Assembly (NCBI RefSeq): GCF_047511655.1
Contig: NC_133398.1
Span: 56,208,638 to 56,272,637, forward strand
Reading direction: 5' to 3'
DNA from: Castor canadensis
Taxonomy: Eukaryota; Chordata; Mammalia; Rodentia; Castoridae
DNA length: 64,000 nt
Made by a program: the position numbers and the translations under genes
Notes under the pieces: generated by a model
Told to the model about the DNA's origin: nothing
Database searches by the model: none
Seen by the model: the letters and a program-made list of their open reading frames with translations, nothing else
Part shown: piece after piece, positions 22,821 to 63,134 of the stretch
How positions within the stretch are numbered: the stretch's first letter is position 1
How the letters are laid out: each line of letters begins with the position of its first letter

Positions 22821-23120
22821 TTTTTGTTTTCTTTTTTGTGGTACTGGGGTTTAAACTCAAGGCCAACACCTTGAGCCACTCCACCAGCTCCTTTTTGTGA
22901 AGGGTTTTTTTGAGATAGGGTCTTGGCTTCAAACCACAACACTCCTGATCTTGGGTTGGGATGTAGCTCAGTGGTACAGCACTTGCCTAGCATGCGTGAG
23001 GCCCTGGGTTCGATCCCAGCACTAAAAAAGAAAAGACAAAAAAAAAAACAAAAACAAAATACTCCTGATCTCTGCTTCCTGTGTAGCTAGGATTACAGGC
23101 ATGAGCCACTGGCACCTGGC
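22821..23120 (-). mobile_element. B1-ID dimeric SINE, split by a nested ID element
   Basis: Reverse dimer interrupted at 22,951. The words cagcaattt at 22,815-22,823 and 23,123-23,131 flank the whole unit and look like its own target-site duplication. Confidence 0.9.
22952..23060 (+). mobile_element. Nested ID element with near-intact promoter boxes
   Basis: The body reads gggatgtagctcagtggtac and ctgggttcgatcccagcact, with an A-rich tail. The A box (tagctcagtggta) and B box (ggttcgatccc) look intact for RNA polymerase III. The host text actcctgatct is repeated on both sides (22,941-22,951 and 23,061-23,071). Confidence 0.93.
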
Positions 23121-23234
23121 TGCAGCAATTTCTTAATTTTGACACAGGTACTATGATAATACAAGATGTTAACAACAGGAAAAACTTATCAAAAGGTATT
23201 CAATAGCTCTGTGTACTATCTTGGCAACTTTTCT

Positions 23235-23437
23235 TCCTTTTTTTTTTTTTCCCCAGCACTGGGCATTGAAATCAGGGCCTCACAAGCACTCTACCACTTG
23301 AGCTATAGCCCAGATCTTTTAATGATATTTTAGGTTTGAGATAGTCTTACTCTGCCTGGGCTGGCCTGAACTCTGGATCCTCCCACCTCTACCTCCTGAA
23401 TAGCTGGGATTATAGGCATGTACCACCAACCCTGGCT
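23235..23437 (-). mobile_element. ID plus B1 SINE with 16-bp target-site duplication
   Basis: Reversed dimer from the poly-T run at about 23,237 to the B1 end at about 23,436. The direct repeat tcttggcaacttttct flanks it without mismatch (23,219-23,234 and 23,438-23,453). Confidence 0.92.
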
Positions 23438-24041
23438 TCTTGGCAACTTTTCTATAAATGTAAAATTATTAAAAAAATGAAAAGTCTATTTAGAAAAAGA
23501 ATATTTACAAAGTATGTTTTAAAATCTATGCAAATGTTTGTGAATTTTAAACTGGGTGATTTCTGAACATAGGAATTTAAAAAAACTCATTGGTACTATT
23601 TTGAGTTTTCTAAATATTTTGTAATCTGTATATAAACTCAATTTTTTAAAAAGTCACCTTAGATTTTCATATTACTCTAGATTAATAAGTCTTGAAAATA
23701 CTTATGGTTCATGCTTAAGCAGAAATTTTCTGCTAATCACAGTGGAAGAGCCCACTTAAAAGTTGTATTTTATATAAAAAGTAAAATAAAACACAAACCA
23801 ATGAGACACAATTTTGTACTTATCAGAATAGCAAAAATCCAAAATACTGATAACACAATGGGATGATGAGGATGGAACAACAGGAATTCTCATTCGTTGT
23901 TGCTGGGAATACAAAATGGGACTACTTTGGAAAACAGGTTGGCAATTTCTTACAGAACTAAACATACTCTTACAAAACTAAACATATCCCTGGCATATGA
24001 ACCAGGGATTGTATTCACTGGTATTTACGCAAATGAGTTAA

Positions 24042-24232
24042 TTTTTTTTTTTTTTTGTGGCACTGGGGTTTGAACTCAGGGTCTATACTTTGAGCCACTC
24101 CACCAGTCCTTTTTTGTGTTAGGTATTTTCGAGATAGGGTCTCATGGAATTAATTGCCTGGGGCTGGCTTTGAACCACTAATCCTCCTGATCTCTGCCTC
24201 CTGAGTAGCTAGGATTACACCGGTGCCCAGCT
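24042..24232 (-). mobile_element. B1-ID dimeric SINE inside the L1M relic
   Basis: Reverse dimer with a poly-T run and ggcactggggtttgaactca; the B1 end is shortened (gattacaccggtgcccagct). Confidence 0.88.
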
Positions 24233-24245
24233 TTTAAATTCTCTT

Positions 24246-24333
24246 CAGGTAGCATGAGGATTCGAACTCGGGTCCTCCCTCCTGTCCACCAGCTAGCCAA
24301 CCCAGCACCCTAGGCCTTGAGCTACCCAGCTGC
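24246..24333 (-). repeat. tRNA-like sequence, possible rare SINE
   Basis: On the minus strand, gggtagctcaaggcctaggg resembles a tRNA A box and gagttcgaatcc a B box. The boxes are about 50 bases apart, more than in a plain tRNA, and the T-stem does not pair well, so it is not a live tRNA gene. It differs from the ID bodies elsewhere in the window. Confidence 0.4.
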
Positions 24334-24566
24334 TCGATGAATTAAAAATTTATGTTTATACAAAAAACTGCACACAGATGTTTCTAGCAGCTTTATTCAC
24401 AATTGCCAAACTTGGAAGCAACCAAGATGTCTTTCACTAGTTGAATGGATAAACTGTGGTAATCCAGACAATGGAATATTATTTAACAGGAAAAGAAATG
24501 ATTTATAAAGTCATGAAAAGACATGGAGGAAACTTAAATGCATATTGCTTAGTGAAAGAAGCCAAA

Positions 24567-24656
24567 CCTTATTTTTCTTTTTGCATTTCTGGGGATCAAA
24601 CTCAGGGCCTCATGCATGCTAGACAAACACTCCACCACTGAGCTATATCACCAGCC
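24567..24656 (-). mobile_element. ID-like SINE inside the L1M relic
   Basis: Reads gcatttctggggatcaaact, then ctccaccactgagctatatc, a reversed ID body. Confidence 0.85.
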
Positions 24657-24873
24657 CAAGAAGTCTATCTGAGACTACATACCATATGATTTCAAATCTA
24701 TGACATTATAAAAAATGAACAGCTATGGAAATCATGAAAAAGATTGGTGATTGCCAAAGGTTGGGAGAAGGAAGGATGATAAGGGAACATGGAGGATTTT
24801 TTAGGATAGTGAAACTCTTCTGTATGATATTATAATAATGGGCACGTCACTATAAATTTGTCAAAAACAGCCT

Positions 24874-25070
24874 CTTGCTGGGTGCTAGTGGCTCACGCCT
24901 GTAATCCTAGCTACTCAGGAGCACAGACCAGGAGGATCTCAGTTTGAAGCCAGCCTGGGCAAACAGATCCTTTAGACCCTATCTCAAAAAAACCCCTTCA
25001 CATAAAAGGGCTGGTGGAGTGGCTTAAGGGATAGGCCCTGAGTTCAAGCCCTAGTACCCCCCCAAAAAAA
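24874..25070 (+). mobile_element. B1-ID dimeric SINE inside the L1M 3' UTR
   Basis: Dimer with gctgggtgctagtggctcac and aaaccccttcacataaaagg. The L1 word ttgtcaaa occurs on both sides, a likely duplication. Confidence 0.9.
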
Positions 25071-25494
25071 TTTTTTGTCAAACCCAGAAAATGTACATCG
25101 TTTGGGTAACATATCACTGTAGGATCACAAATGGTGATTAATGTAACACTCTGGTAAAGGAGGTTGATAAGGGAAGACTCTGCATGTGTTGATGTAGGGA
25201 GTAGACAGGATATGTCTGTATCTTCTGCTCAATTTTGTGGTGAACCTAAACCTGCTCTCAGAAAAGAAAATTTCTGAAAAAACAAAAAACAAAACAAACA
25301 AAAAAATAGACAAATAGCAACTCTAAAATAGCCAAGTCAAATCAATGACTTGTTAGTCTGCTGTTCCTAGAAGTCAAGTTTTGATACTAAACTTTTCCCT
25401 CTTTGCCTGGTTGGATTTTAGATCTGGTTATAGTACAAGTCTGTACCTAAATGAAAGGCAATTTTTTCTTAGTCTATAAATGCAATCAAAGGTT

Positions 25495-25700
25495 GTACTA
25501 GACACCAAACCATATGTAATGTATATTTATAATAATTTAATCCTCACCATAACCAACTAAGGCAAGTGTCACTGTTTGGCACTTCAGTGATAAGAAGATA
25601 AGTACAATAAGGTTAACGGGCTTACCTATTACCATATGTGTAGGACATACTGGAATCATGATAGAACCCAAATTCAACTTCAAAGCCCATGCTTTCTTTT
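25495..25700 (-). repeat. MIR element
   Basis: Read on the minus strand, several MIR landmarks survive: reverse forms of aatttaatcctcaccataac, aggttaacgggctta and gaacccaaattcaac. It is a decayed, very old mammal-wide SINE. Confidence 0.7.
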
Positions 25701-26157
25701 CCTACATTACATCAAAGCTTTGAGTACTGAATATCCAGTAGGTAATTTTCTAAATACTAAATTAAATTTAAAAATTTTAAAAAGTAAGGCTTCTAGTGTC
25801 TGGTTATCAGAGCTCAAACTCAACATGCCCTATATTTCAAAGAACCCATTAGACAGTACATCACCAAAATGTAGTATAGTACCATATTTACCATCACTAG
25901 TCCTAGGTGACCATTTTTCAGGAGAATGAAGGGGGAGTTCCATTATCAAACAGCTTTGGACTAATAGCTAAAATCCTCTCTCAGAAATTCACAAGACAAA
26001 TTAACATATTAATTGTTTTGAGATAACTTAGTTCTAAGAAAGTTGTGTAATTGTCACTCAGCATTTCATAAATTCACTTGTTTGAACTCCCCTCTCCTCA
26101 ATTTATGCATTTTAATTTCTCAAGTTCTGCTACTATTCTCAGAAAACACTCTGAGAA

Positions 26158-26514
26158 GCCAGGGAGACTGAGATCAGGAGGACTGTGGTTCGTGGCTAGC
26201 CCAGGCAAAAAAGTTCAAGAAACCCCATCTCAACCAATAAATGCTAGGTACAGTGGTATGCGTAAATAGGAGGATCATGGTCCAAGCTTGATCAGGCAAA
26301 AGGCAAGATCCTATTTTTAAAATAACCAACAGGGATAAATGAACAGTGTATGCACATATGAATAAATAAACCAAAAATAAATAAATAAAATAAAATAACC
26401 AACACAAAAAGGGTTGGCGGGAGTGGCTCAAGTGGTAGAGCCCGCCTGCCTGGCAAGCATGAGACCCTGAGTTCAAACCCCAGTATTACCAAAAACAAAA
26501 AGAAGAAAAGAAGA
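26158..26514 (+). mobile_element. B1-B1-ID trimeric SINE with 17-bp target-site duplication
   Basis: A 5'-shortened first B1 (ggagactgagatcaggagga) ends in atctcaaccaataaatgcta. The middle B1-like unit ends in aaaataaccaaca, and an ID body with ctcaagtggtagagcccgcc and tail closes it. The repeat agaaaacactctgagaa flanks the entire three-part unit exactly (26,141-26,157 and 26,515-26,531). Confidence 0.93.
26332..26390 (+). mobile_element. 59-bp L1 tail nested in the trimeric SINE
   Basis: The sequence gtgtatgcacatatgaataa plus an A-rich tail is the extreme 3' end of the young L1 family. The host text taaaataaccaaca is repeated exactly at 26,318-26,331 and 26,391-26,404. Confidence 0.88.
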
Positions 26515-26816
26515 AGAAAACACTCTGAGAAAGCTGACCTATAAGAATCAAAGACAATAAAAGACATCATCAGGTTATAAGGCCACCGATCAACAAAAAA
26601 GCAAACCACTTTCAAAGTTTCACACTCAAGTACCAAGTGAGTAAGAACAGGAATGTCAGAGAGATTGTAGAAGAAAGTATGGGAAGATAAAGGAGGAAAA
26701 AAGCACAAAAACCAGGTAGCAGAGTAAAGCCGAGGAGGTGTGTAGACATGTGAGAGAGCCTTCACTGAATCTGGTCATGGAGATGTAAGAAAGAAAGCAA
26801 GCAATGTGAAAATGAG

Positions 26817-26950
26817 ACCTGTTGAAACTATTCCAGGAATGGGAGGGGTAAGGAGAATGATGGAGGGTGAATTCAACTATGATATGTTGTGAGAGCTTTT
26901 GTAAATGTCACAATGTACCCCCAGTACAATACTAAAAAAAAAAAAAAAAG
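26817..26950 (+). mobile_element. L1 3'-tail fragment with poly-A
   Basis: Reads gttgaaactattccaggaat, ggagggtgaattcaactatg and aatgtcacaatgtaccccca, with a poly-A tail. Confidence 0.78.
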
Positions 26951-26999
26951 TCTAGAAGAAAGGATTTTGAATGCTTAGCCATGAATAAATTACAAAAGT

Positions 27000-27160
27000 T
27001 TAAGGAGATAGTCATGTGATAGATATGTACACTGATTTAAACATTGTATAATACACATATTGAAACAGCATGTGGTACCTCATACATACGTATAACTTCT
27101 GTTTTCACGTTTATGCTTTTTACTGTATCAGTTAAAAAATAAATTTAAATAATTAAAACA
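27000..27160 (+). mobile_element. Old L1M 3'-end fragment
   Basis: The order tgatagatatgtacactgat, aaacattgtataatacacat, tgaaacagcatgtggtacct follows old L1M 3' UTRs; a sister copy is at about 57,660-57,785. Confidence 0.6.
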
Positions 27161-27590
27161 AAAAAGTTCGAAACGAGTACTGATAAGATTATGTAATTCA
27201 AAAGTGTTCCACTGGGACAGCAGTACTCAGTGTGGGCAGGCAGCCTTCACAGTAGCCTGCCAAACCCAGTCCTCGCCTAGCTCCTTTCCTGCCTGTCCAC
27301 TAAACATCCACACTCACTAAGACTTCTCTTATCCCATGTATCTGAAAGTAACTCTCTTCTGCCCACTGGCAAAGTAGTTCAGCACTGTCTAGTCACTGTC
27401 TGTAGCCACTGTCTCTCATCTTGTTTATTCCCCACCAAAGGGCCAATGTTTCTTGATTTTTCTGGGGGAGGAATGCCTAGACTAGATTTCTGATGTCTCT
27501 GACTGAACTAGCTCTTTGATTAATGTTCTTCATTTTTCCTATATTCTTGCTAACTTCTTACTACTTCCTTGTCACAAAATTTACAACATT

Positions 27591-27778
27591 GCTGGGCATC
27601 AGTGGCTCACATCTGTAATCCTAGCTACTCAGGAGCCAGAGATCAGGAGGACTGAGGTTCAAAGCCAGCCCAGGAAAATAGTTGTGGAAACCCTATTTGA
27701 AAACACTCATTAGAAAAAAAGAAAAGGTGAAGGCCCTGAGTTCAAGCCTCAGTACCGCAAAAAAAATAAATAAATAAA
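27591..27778 (+). mobile_element. B1-ID dimeric SINE, ID half shortened
   Basis: The B1 half (gctgggcatcagtggctcac) is complete. The ID half starts late, at about gaaggccctgagttcaagcc. Confidence 0.88.
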
Positions 27779-27938
27779 ACATTACATATAAGAAAACAGA
27801 TTAATAATTATCATAAATACCATTGAGTGTAAAGAGTATTAGTAGTAAAGTGGGGAATTATGTAAAAGATATGAAGGATTGTCATTGCAAAATTTTTATA
27901 ATAAAAATCAGATCTCATTTAGAAAAATTTCCATCAAA

Positions 27939-28140
27939 TTTTTTTTTTTTTTTTTGTGGTACTGGGGCCTGAACTTAGGGCCTTCACCTTTAGCCACTCT
28001 ACCAGCCCTATGTTTGTGAAAGGTTTTTTGAGATAGGGTCCCTGGAACTATTTGCCCTGGCTGGCTTCGAACTACAATACTTCTGATCTCTCCCTCCTGA
28101 GTAGTTGGGATTACAGGGGTGAGTCATTAGTGCCCAGTCA
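27939..28140 (-). mobile_element. B1-ID dimeric SINE
   Basis: Reverse dimer with poly-T, gtactggggcctgaacttag and the terminal gattacaggggtgagtcatt. Confidence 0.9.
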
Positions 28141-28194
28141 AAGGGTTAACTTTTAAGTGCATGAAAAATTTGTAAAGTCAAGCATGGCTTTGTC

Positions 28195-28380
28195 TGTGTG
28201 TGTTACTGGGCACTGAACCCAGCCCTTCCTGTATAACCAGGCAAATGCTCTACTATTCAGCCCTTTTTATTGTTTGAAGCAGTGTCTCACTAAAGTTACG
28301 AAGGCAGGCCTCCAACTTGTGATCTTCCTGCCTCAGCCTTCTGAGTAGCTGGAATTTATGGACGTGGGTCATGACATCGT
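28195..28380 (-). mobile_element. ID plus B1 SINE, diverged
   Basis: Reads gtgttactgggcactgaacc, then gaagcagtgtctcac and gatcttcctgcctcagcctt. It is more diverged than its neighbours. Confidence 0.75.
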
Positions 28381-28442
28381 ATGTTTTCTTATCTCTCAGC
28401 CTGAAGGAGTAGGGCTCTGTCAGAGCCCATCACCCACCTCTT

Positions 28443-28550
28443 TTTCTCATTTACACTCAATAAATATTTATTGAAAAAGAATTTTTATTGCGTACCTGCA
28501 AAGAGCAGACACTGATGAATAAGATAGTGTCTGCTTCTACGTGTAGGATA
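28443..28550 (-). repeat. Ancient L2/MIR-type fragment
   Basis: Reads caataaatatttattgaaaa and cactgatgaataagatagtg, the reverse of L2-like 3' ends. Confidence 0.45.
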
Positions 28551-28854
28551 GTTGTAAATATGCCACTGGAAGATAAGGTTAGAGTCTTTCCAGATGGATT
28601 TTCAGGTTGAGTCATTTAGGTCAAGAAAATGGTTAAATAGATGATCTGGTGGTGGGGACAAGCTGAGGAATGGGGGGGGGTGGAGAGAGATTCTTAAGAA
28701 GTGTGAAGCTGGAATAAGAGTACTGGGCTGCTTATACTTCCAGCATCCTTTTCTAATTATAAACCATTCTGCCTGCAGCCGTGCAGCCTCTCTGCCCCAC
28801 CTAGAAGCTGAGTAGGATCACAAGAAGAAGTGGCTTGGAGAACCGAAGGACTGG

Positions 28855-28965
28855 AGGGTTGCCTAGGCCACTTGACTCAATGTGTGATATTCGACAAGTT
28901 GCTTAACTTCTATAAAATGTTACTTCTCATTTGTAAAATGGGAATAGTGACACCAGATCACATAG
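28855..28965 (+). repeat. MIR element
   Basis: The MIR core-to-tail text survives: gatattcgacaagttgctta, acttct and tcatttgtaaaatgggaata. Confidence 0.72.
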
Positions 28966-29549
28966 AGAATGTAGGCTAAACTCTTGCTCCAAACAATCTA
29001 GGTTTCCCTGCCCTTTCCCGCTTGCTTGCTGCAGTTTTGGAAAGTAGATTCTGTTCTATGAGGGAGAAGCACAGCTCTTAGTCGTTCAGAAAAGCTTTCC
29101 TAGTGGCTGTAATGCACCAGCCTTCCTCAACCTCCCCCTTCCCATCCCCCACACACCCGGCACACTTCTTTTCCCCCCTCTACTAAGATTTGGAACTGCT
29201 GCTCCCAGGAAACCTGGGCTTTTGTTCTCTGGAGGTATAAACTTCCAACCAGTTTTGCCTGATTTATTGTTTAAAAGGCATCCCTGTTGTCTACAGACTA
29301 TCACTAATTGAAATTTCTAAAGTTTACAGACAGTAAGTGCAAAGTATTATACTTTGTTTAACACTAACCCATCAATGCTTTCCCTTTTTCTCTTATTTCC
29401 TGAGGACTTTCCTCTACCTGCCTCCCCACCCCGCCACAATAATCACCCCCTCTTTACTTGTTGGCAGCACTGTCACTTAATGCTGATAAAAGTTATCTTT
29501 TAATATTGACTATAATTTATTTATGTCTCTCTTGCCCATATTATTTTTC

Positions 29550-29626
29550 TGTTTGAGACAGGGTCTTTTACAGTCCAGGCTGGCCTCCAACTTTCTCCTG
29601 CTTCAGCCTCCCAGTGCTAAGATTAT
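29550..29626 (-). mobile_element. B1-type SINE fragment
   Basis: Reads tttgagacagggtcttttac, ccaggctggcctccaacttt and tgcttcagcctcccagtgct. From 28,966 to 29,549 there is no recognisable gene. Confidence 0.82.
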
Positions 29627-29671
29627 GTGATTTGAAGTTCTTATTAGTCTTGGTAAGTATCCTCTACAACC

Positions 29672-29832
29672 TCTTGCTCAAACTTGAATATTCATTAGAA
29701 TCACCTGGGGGGGTCTTATTAAAATGCAGATTATGATTTAGTAGATCTGGGGAGGGCTGAGAGCGTTATACGTTCTCAGGTGAAGCCAATGTTGTGGGCC
29801 CAGACCACACTTGGAGTTGCATGGCCCTTTAG
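29672..29832 (-). mobile_element. MER20 non-autonomous DNA transposon
   Basis: Both terminal signatures are visible: gctcaaacttgaatattcat with tagaatcacctggggg at one end, and gggcccagaccacacttgga at the other, with gtagatctggggagggctga in the middle. MER20 is a hAT-Charlie-type element old enough to be shared among placental mammals. Confidence 0.8.
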
Positions 29833-30421
29833 GGTTGTCTCAATAAAGCCATTGAGACAAAAGAGAAGCACAAAAAAATGACTGCTGGATGATGCTTGGG
29901 TCTCCTCTGTTACTCAGGAGTTTGGACTTTCTTTCAGTACATCTTTCTGTTCCTTTTCCAGTGCAGAATTTACCATGAACATCTGACAATTTTTTTTGTG
30001 TGTAATTACTTAGTTGAACCCTTCCTTCCCTTCTTCACAGTCATACAGAAATGGGTCACTTAGTGAATATTTGGTTTTTCCAGTTTTTTTTTCTGCTATC
30101 ATTTACCTTGTAGCAGCAAGAATAACTTCTTAAAGAATCATTTTGTACCCTTTTCATGTAACCTATGGTAGCACCATAGTATACAACATTTTAAACTCAA
30201 ATTCAGAGTGAGAAGCTTAAAGACATATCACCAACAATTTCCCCTCTCTTCCCAATTTCCCTTTATGTTCAGTGGAACCCTCTGCATAATGCCAACCTAC
30301 CATTCCACTTCTTCAAACTCCTTGCAGGTCATTTAACATTGGGAATGTCTTATTTTATTCCTTTTAAAAGACAGGCAGTATTCCTTTCAAAAACCTCAAT
30401 TTTTGTCTACTCAAAATTTTT

Positions 30422-30497
30422 GCTGGGGTGGGGGCAGGGGGGAGAAATGACCCAAGCCTTGTATGAACATATGAATAATAAAACAATAAAAAAAAAT
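30422..30497 (+). mobile_element. Short L1 3'-tail with poly-A
   Basis: Reads gggggagaaatgacccaagc, cttgtatgaacatatgaata and an A-rich tail, the end of the young L1 family. Confidence 0.75.
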
Positions 30498-31780
30498 GCC
30501 AGTACTTTCACCATGGTTAGCTGTAACTGAGTTTGACATAGATGAGCTTCATGCCCATGGGGCCAGAATTTCTGCTTTTGAGAACAAAGTGTCAGCTCAC
30601 ATGTCTCCATGAATAAACTCTCTTACACTATTTTTTTCTTCTTTAGATGTATTAGATGAAAACACCAATGGAACGTCCACTGAAGGGGCATAATTTTAAA
30701 ATAAAAGCAAAAAAAAATCCAAAATAAAATTTTTTTGCTTTCCTGATTTATCTCTAGTTTTGAGTCTTTTATTTGAAGCAGCAGGTATCAATACGTACAG
30801 GTTTTAATATATTTTTAAAAAAAATTTTCAGCCTCTGTTTTAAGTAGGAAGTTTCAGTCCTTGTTCATGGCTGTATTGGCAACACAAAACAGTGCTTGAC
30901 ACACAACAGGTACCTCTTTGGGGGGGTTCAGTGAAGGATAAGACAAAATTTAAGATTAATTTCTATTAACAATCTATGCCTTCTTATTTACCAAATATTA
31001 TTGGAAACCTGGGTGAATGTTAATGAATAAATAAAATTAAACAATCCTGGTGACATAACTTGGGTACAATAAAAATATTAAAGTATCAATTCATATCAGA
31101 ATGCTGGGCAAATTATTACCAGTGAATTAAAAACATGTATTGGCTTAAAAGGCCAAAAATAAGATAATCTTTAAAATCGCTTGAGTATTTTAAGAGATGA
31201 AACATTTGAGGTTTAGTAACAGTTCTCTACTGTACCCACCTACTAGCTATCACTCTTCTAGGGAAATAAAATTTAAATGCAGCTCAAATTCAGTTCAGGG
31301 GCCCAAACCCACATCCTTTCTAACAGGCTTAGTTTTCCTGTCATTGTTTTCTGCCCTTCACATTTTGCATTCGTAAAGCTTGCATTTTTCTTAACAGTTC
31401 TTGGTGCTTGAAATGTGAAAGAAATGAAATGGGGCTTTCTCATATTACAGTCTCAAGGAAAAGGAGACTGCAGGACCCATTCACCGAGGTGCAAGAGGCC
31501 TACAATCTGCAAGCCCTGCAACAGCTTCATGCTCCAATTTTATCTGTGGGTTTTTGTACAGCTCCTCTTTTTTGGATGATGTAAATCACGTAAGAGCTGC
31601 ATTCTTCCCCGTGCAGAGAAAAGATGCAAGAACATGCAGCTTAGGCTGCCAGTTTCTCTCTAACACGGAGCCAAGGACTACAGGCCCCGATACCCGCCCC
31701 CAAACCTGGTCCACAACAATCGTTTCCTCCCTCCCCGCCTTTTACATACAGTACACATACAAATACACACACGCAGAGCA
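30498..31780. other. No firm gene; last intergenic stretch before the promoter
   Basis: There is no repeat I can name across most of this stretch, which is notable beside the SINE-dense sequence to its left. A small piece at about 30,630-30,710 has a pyrimidine tract, an AG, a short open frame ending ggggcataa, and aataaaa-like words. It resembles a terminal exon only weakly and I do not recognise its product. Confidence 0.5.
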
Positions 31781-32029
31781 GCCAGCAGGGGCGGGCCGGG
31801 CCCGACCACTTTGCAAACCGCAGGGGGGAACCTCAGCCAGCACAGGTGTTTTGTGCTCACTCCGTTCTCTTTCTCATCCGCCTCTCTAGAAGTGAACGTA
31901 ATTATTAGTCAGAAAGGGAACTTGTGGATCTAGGGTCTTCAAAACCTCCCCTCAGGAGTGACAGACCTTTGGAATTGCTGTATTCTTCCCCCATCCTTGG
32001 TGAGCAGTTGGTATCGTCCCACTGCTAGC

Positions 32030-32209
32030 GGGCGCCGAGCGGGAGCCGCGCGGGAGCGGCGCAGCGACGGCGGCGGCAGTGGTGGTGGCGGTTGCGAATC
32101 TTAGCCGTTGAGACGCCTCTGCGGCAGCTGGTGGCGCAGGTGGCTTGCGTGGACGCGGGCAGTGGCGGCCAGCCCGCCACCGCAGCCTCAGCGCCCGCGT
32201 CCCCGGCAG
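32030..32209 (+). other. PSIP1: PSIP1 exon 1 (5' UTR), approximate start
   Basis: A strong donor (ggcag followed by gtgagc) ends this exon at 32,209, and an acceptor lies 496 bases downstream. The sequence is GC-rich, contains no ATG, and starts within the CpG island. The 5' boundary is a guess from composition; the donor is well supported. Confidence 0.65.
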
Positions 32210-32838
32210 GTGAGCGGGCGGCGGTCACTCGCCCCGCCCCCCCTCCCCCCCTCCACCCGTGGCCTCTAGCGGGGAAGTGGACGCGGCCCGCCCGGGGGCC
32301 GAGGGACGGCCCCAGGTTGCGACCGTCGGAAAACAGGTTGCGGGGGAGGTCTTAGGTGGATGGAACGGGGACGTCCGCCTTTCTTAATCCATCTTGTTTT
32401 TACCTCCGCTGCACCCCCTCCGTCTGGGGTCTTAAACCCCGTGGAAGAAGCCCTGGGAAAGATGGGGCGGGAGAACGGTAAATCCGCGGTTAGATAGCAT
32501 CCCTGCCTCAGGTGGTGGCGTCTTTTAGGTGGGGGACTTCCCAGCCTGGGGGGCAGCTCCGGGGTTGCGGAGGCCGCGCTCTCGAGGAGCGGGAGGCGGC
32601 CCTCCTCACTCCCACCCCCACCCTGGTTCCCCTGCCCCTCCCCCTCCGGCGGGCCCCTCCCTTCGGGTTTCTTGGCTTTAACCGCCCTCCCCGCTGTCCC
32701 CGCAGGCGTCTGGGCACCCGAGGCATCCTCCCTCGCCACCCCGCGGCCCGGGAGCCTGGACTTGGGTCCGTGCTCCCGCATCCCCTCGCTGCGCGCACCT
32801 CCTCCTGGGCTCCGGACCCCCGGCTTCTCCCTCGAAAC

Positions 32839-63134
<30,296 letters not shown>

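Larger units (their letters stand above)
23720..25300 (+). mobile_element. Second decayed L1M-type LINE (ORF2 end and 3' UTR)
   Basis: Old L1 text appears in order: aaaccaatgagacacaattt, the ORF2 C-terminus around 24,340-24,560 (cacagatgtttctagcagct, ggataaactgtggtaatcca), and 3' UTR text around 24,680-24,870 and 25,078-25,280. The latter includes aacactctggtaaaggaggt and caattttgtggtgaacctaa. Four SINE-like insertions break it. Confidence 0.85.

Noticed and set aside
26292-26765. 157-codon minus-strand open frame
   Set aside because: It is composed of the reversed trimeric SINE plus AT-rich flank; the repeat explains it.
30630-30710. Terminal-exon-like piece with acceptor, short frame, stop and A-rich end
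   Set aside because: There is no upstream exon, no recognisable peptide and no conserved context. Such combinations are common by chance.
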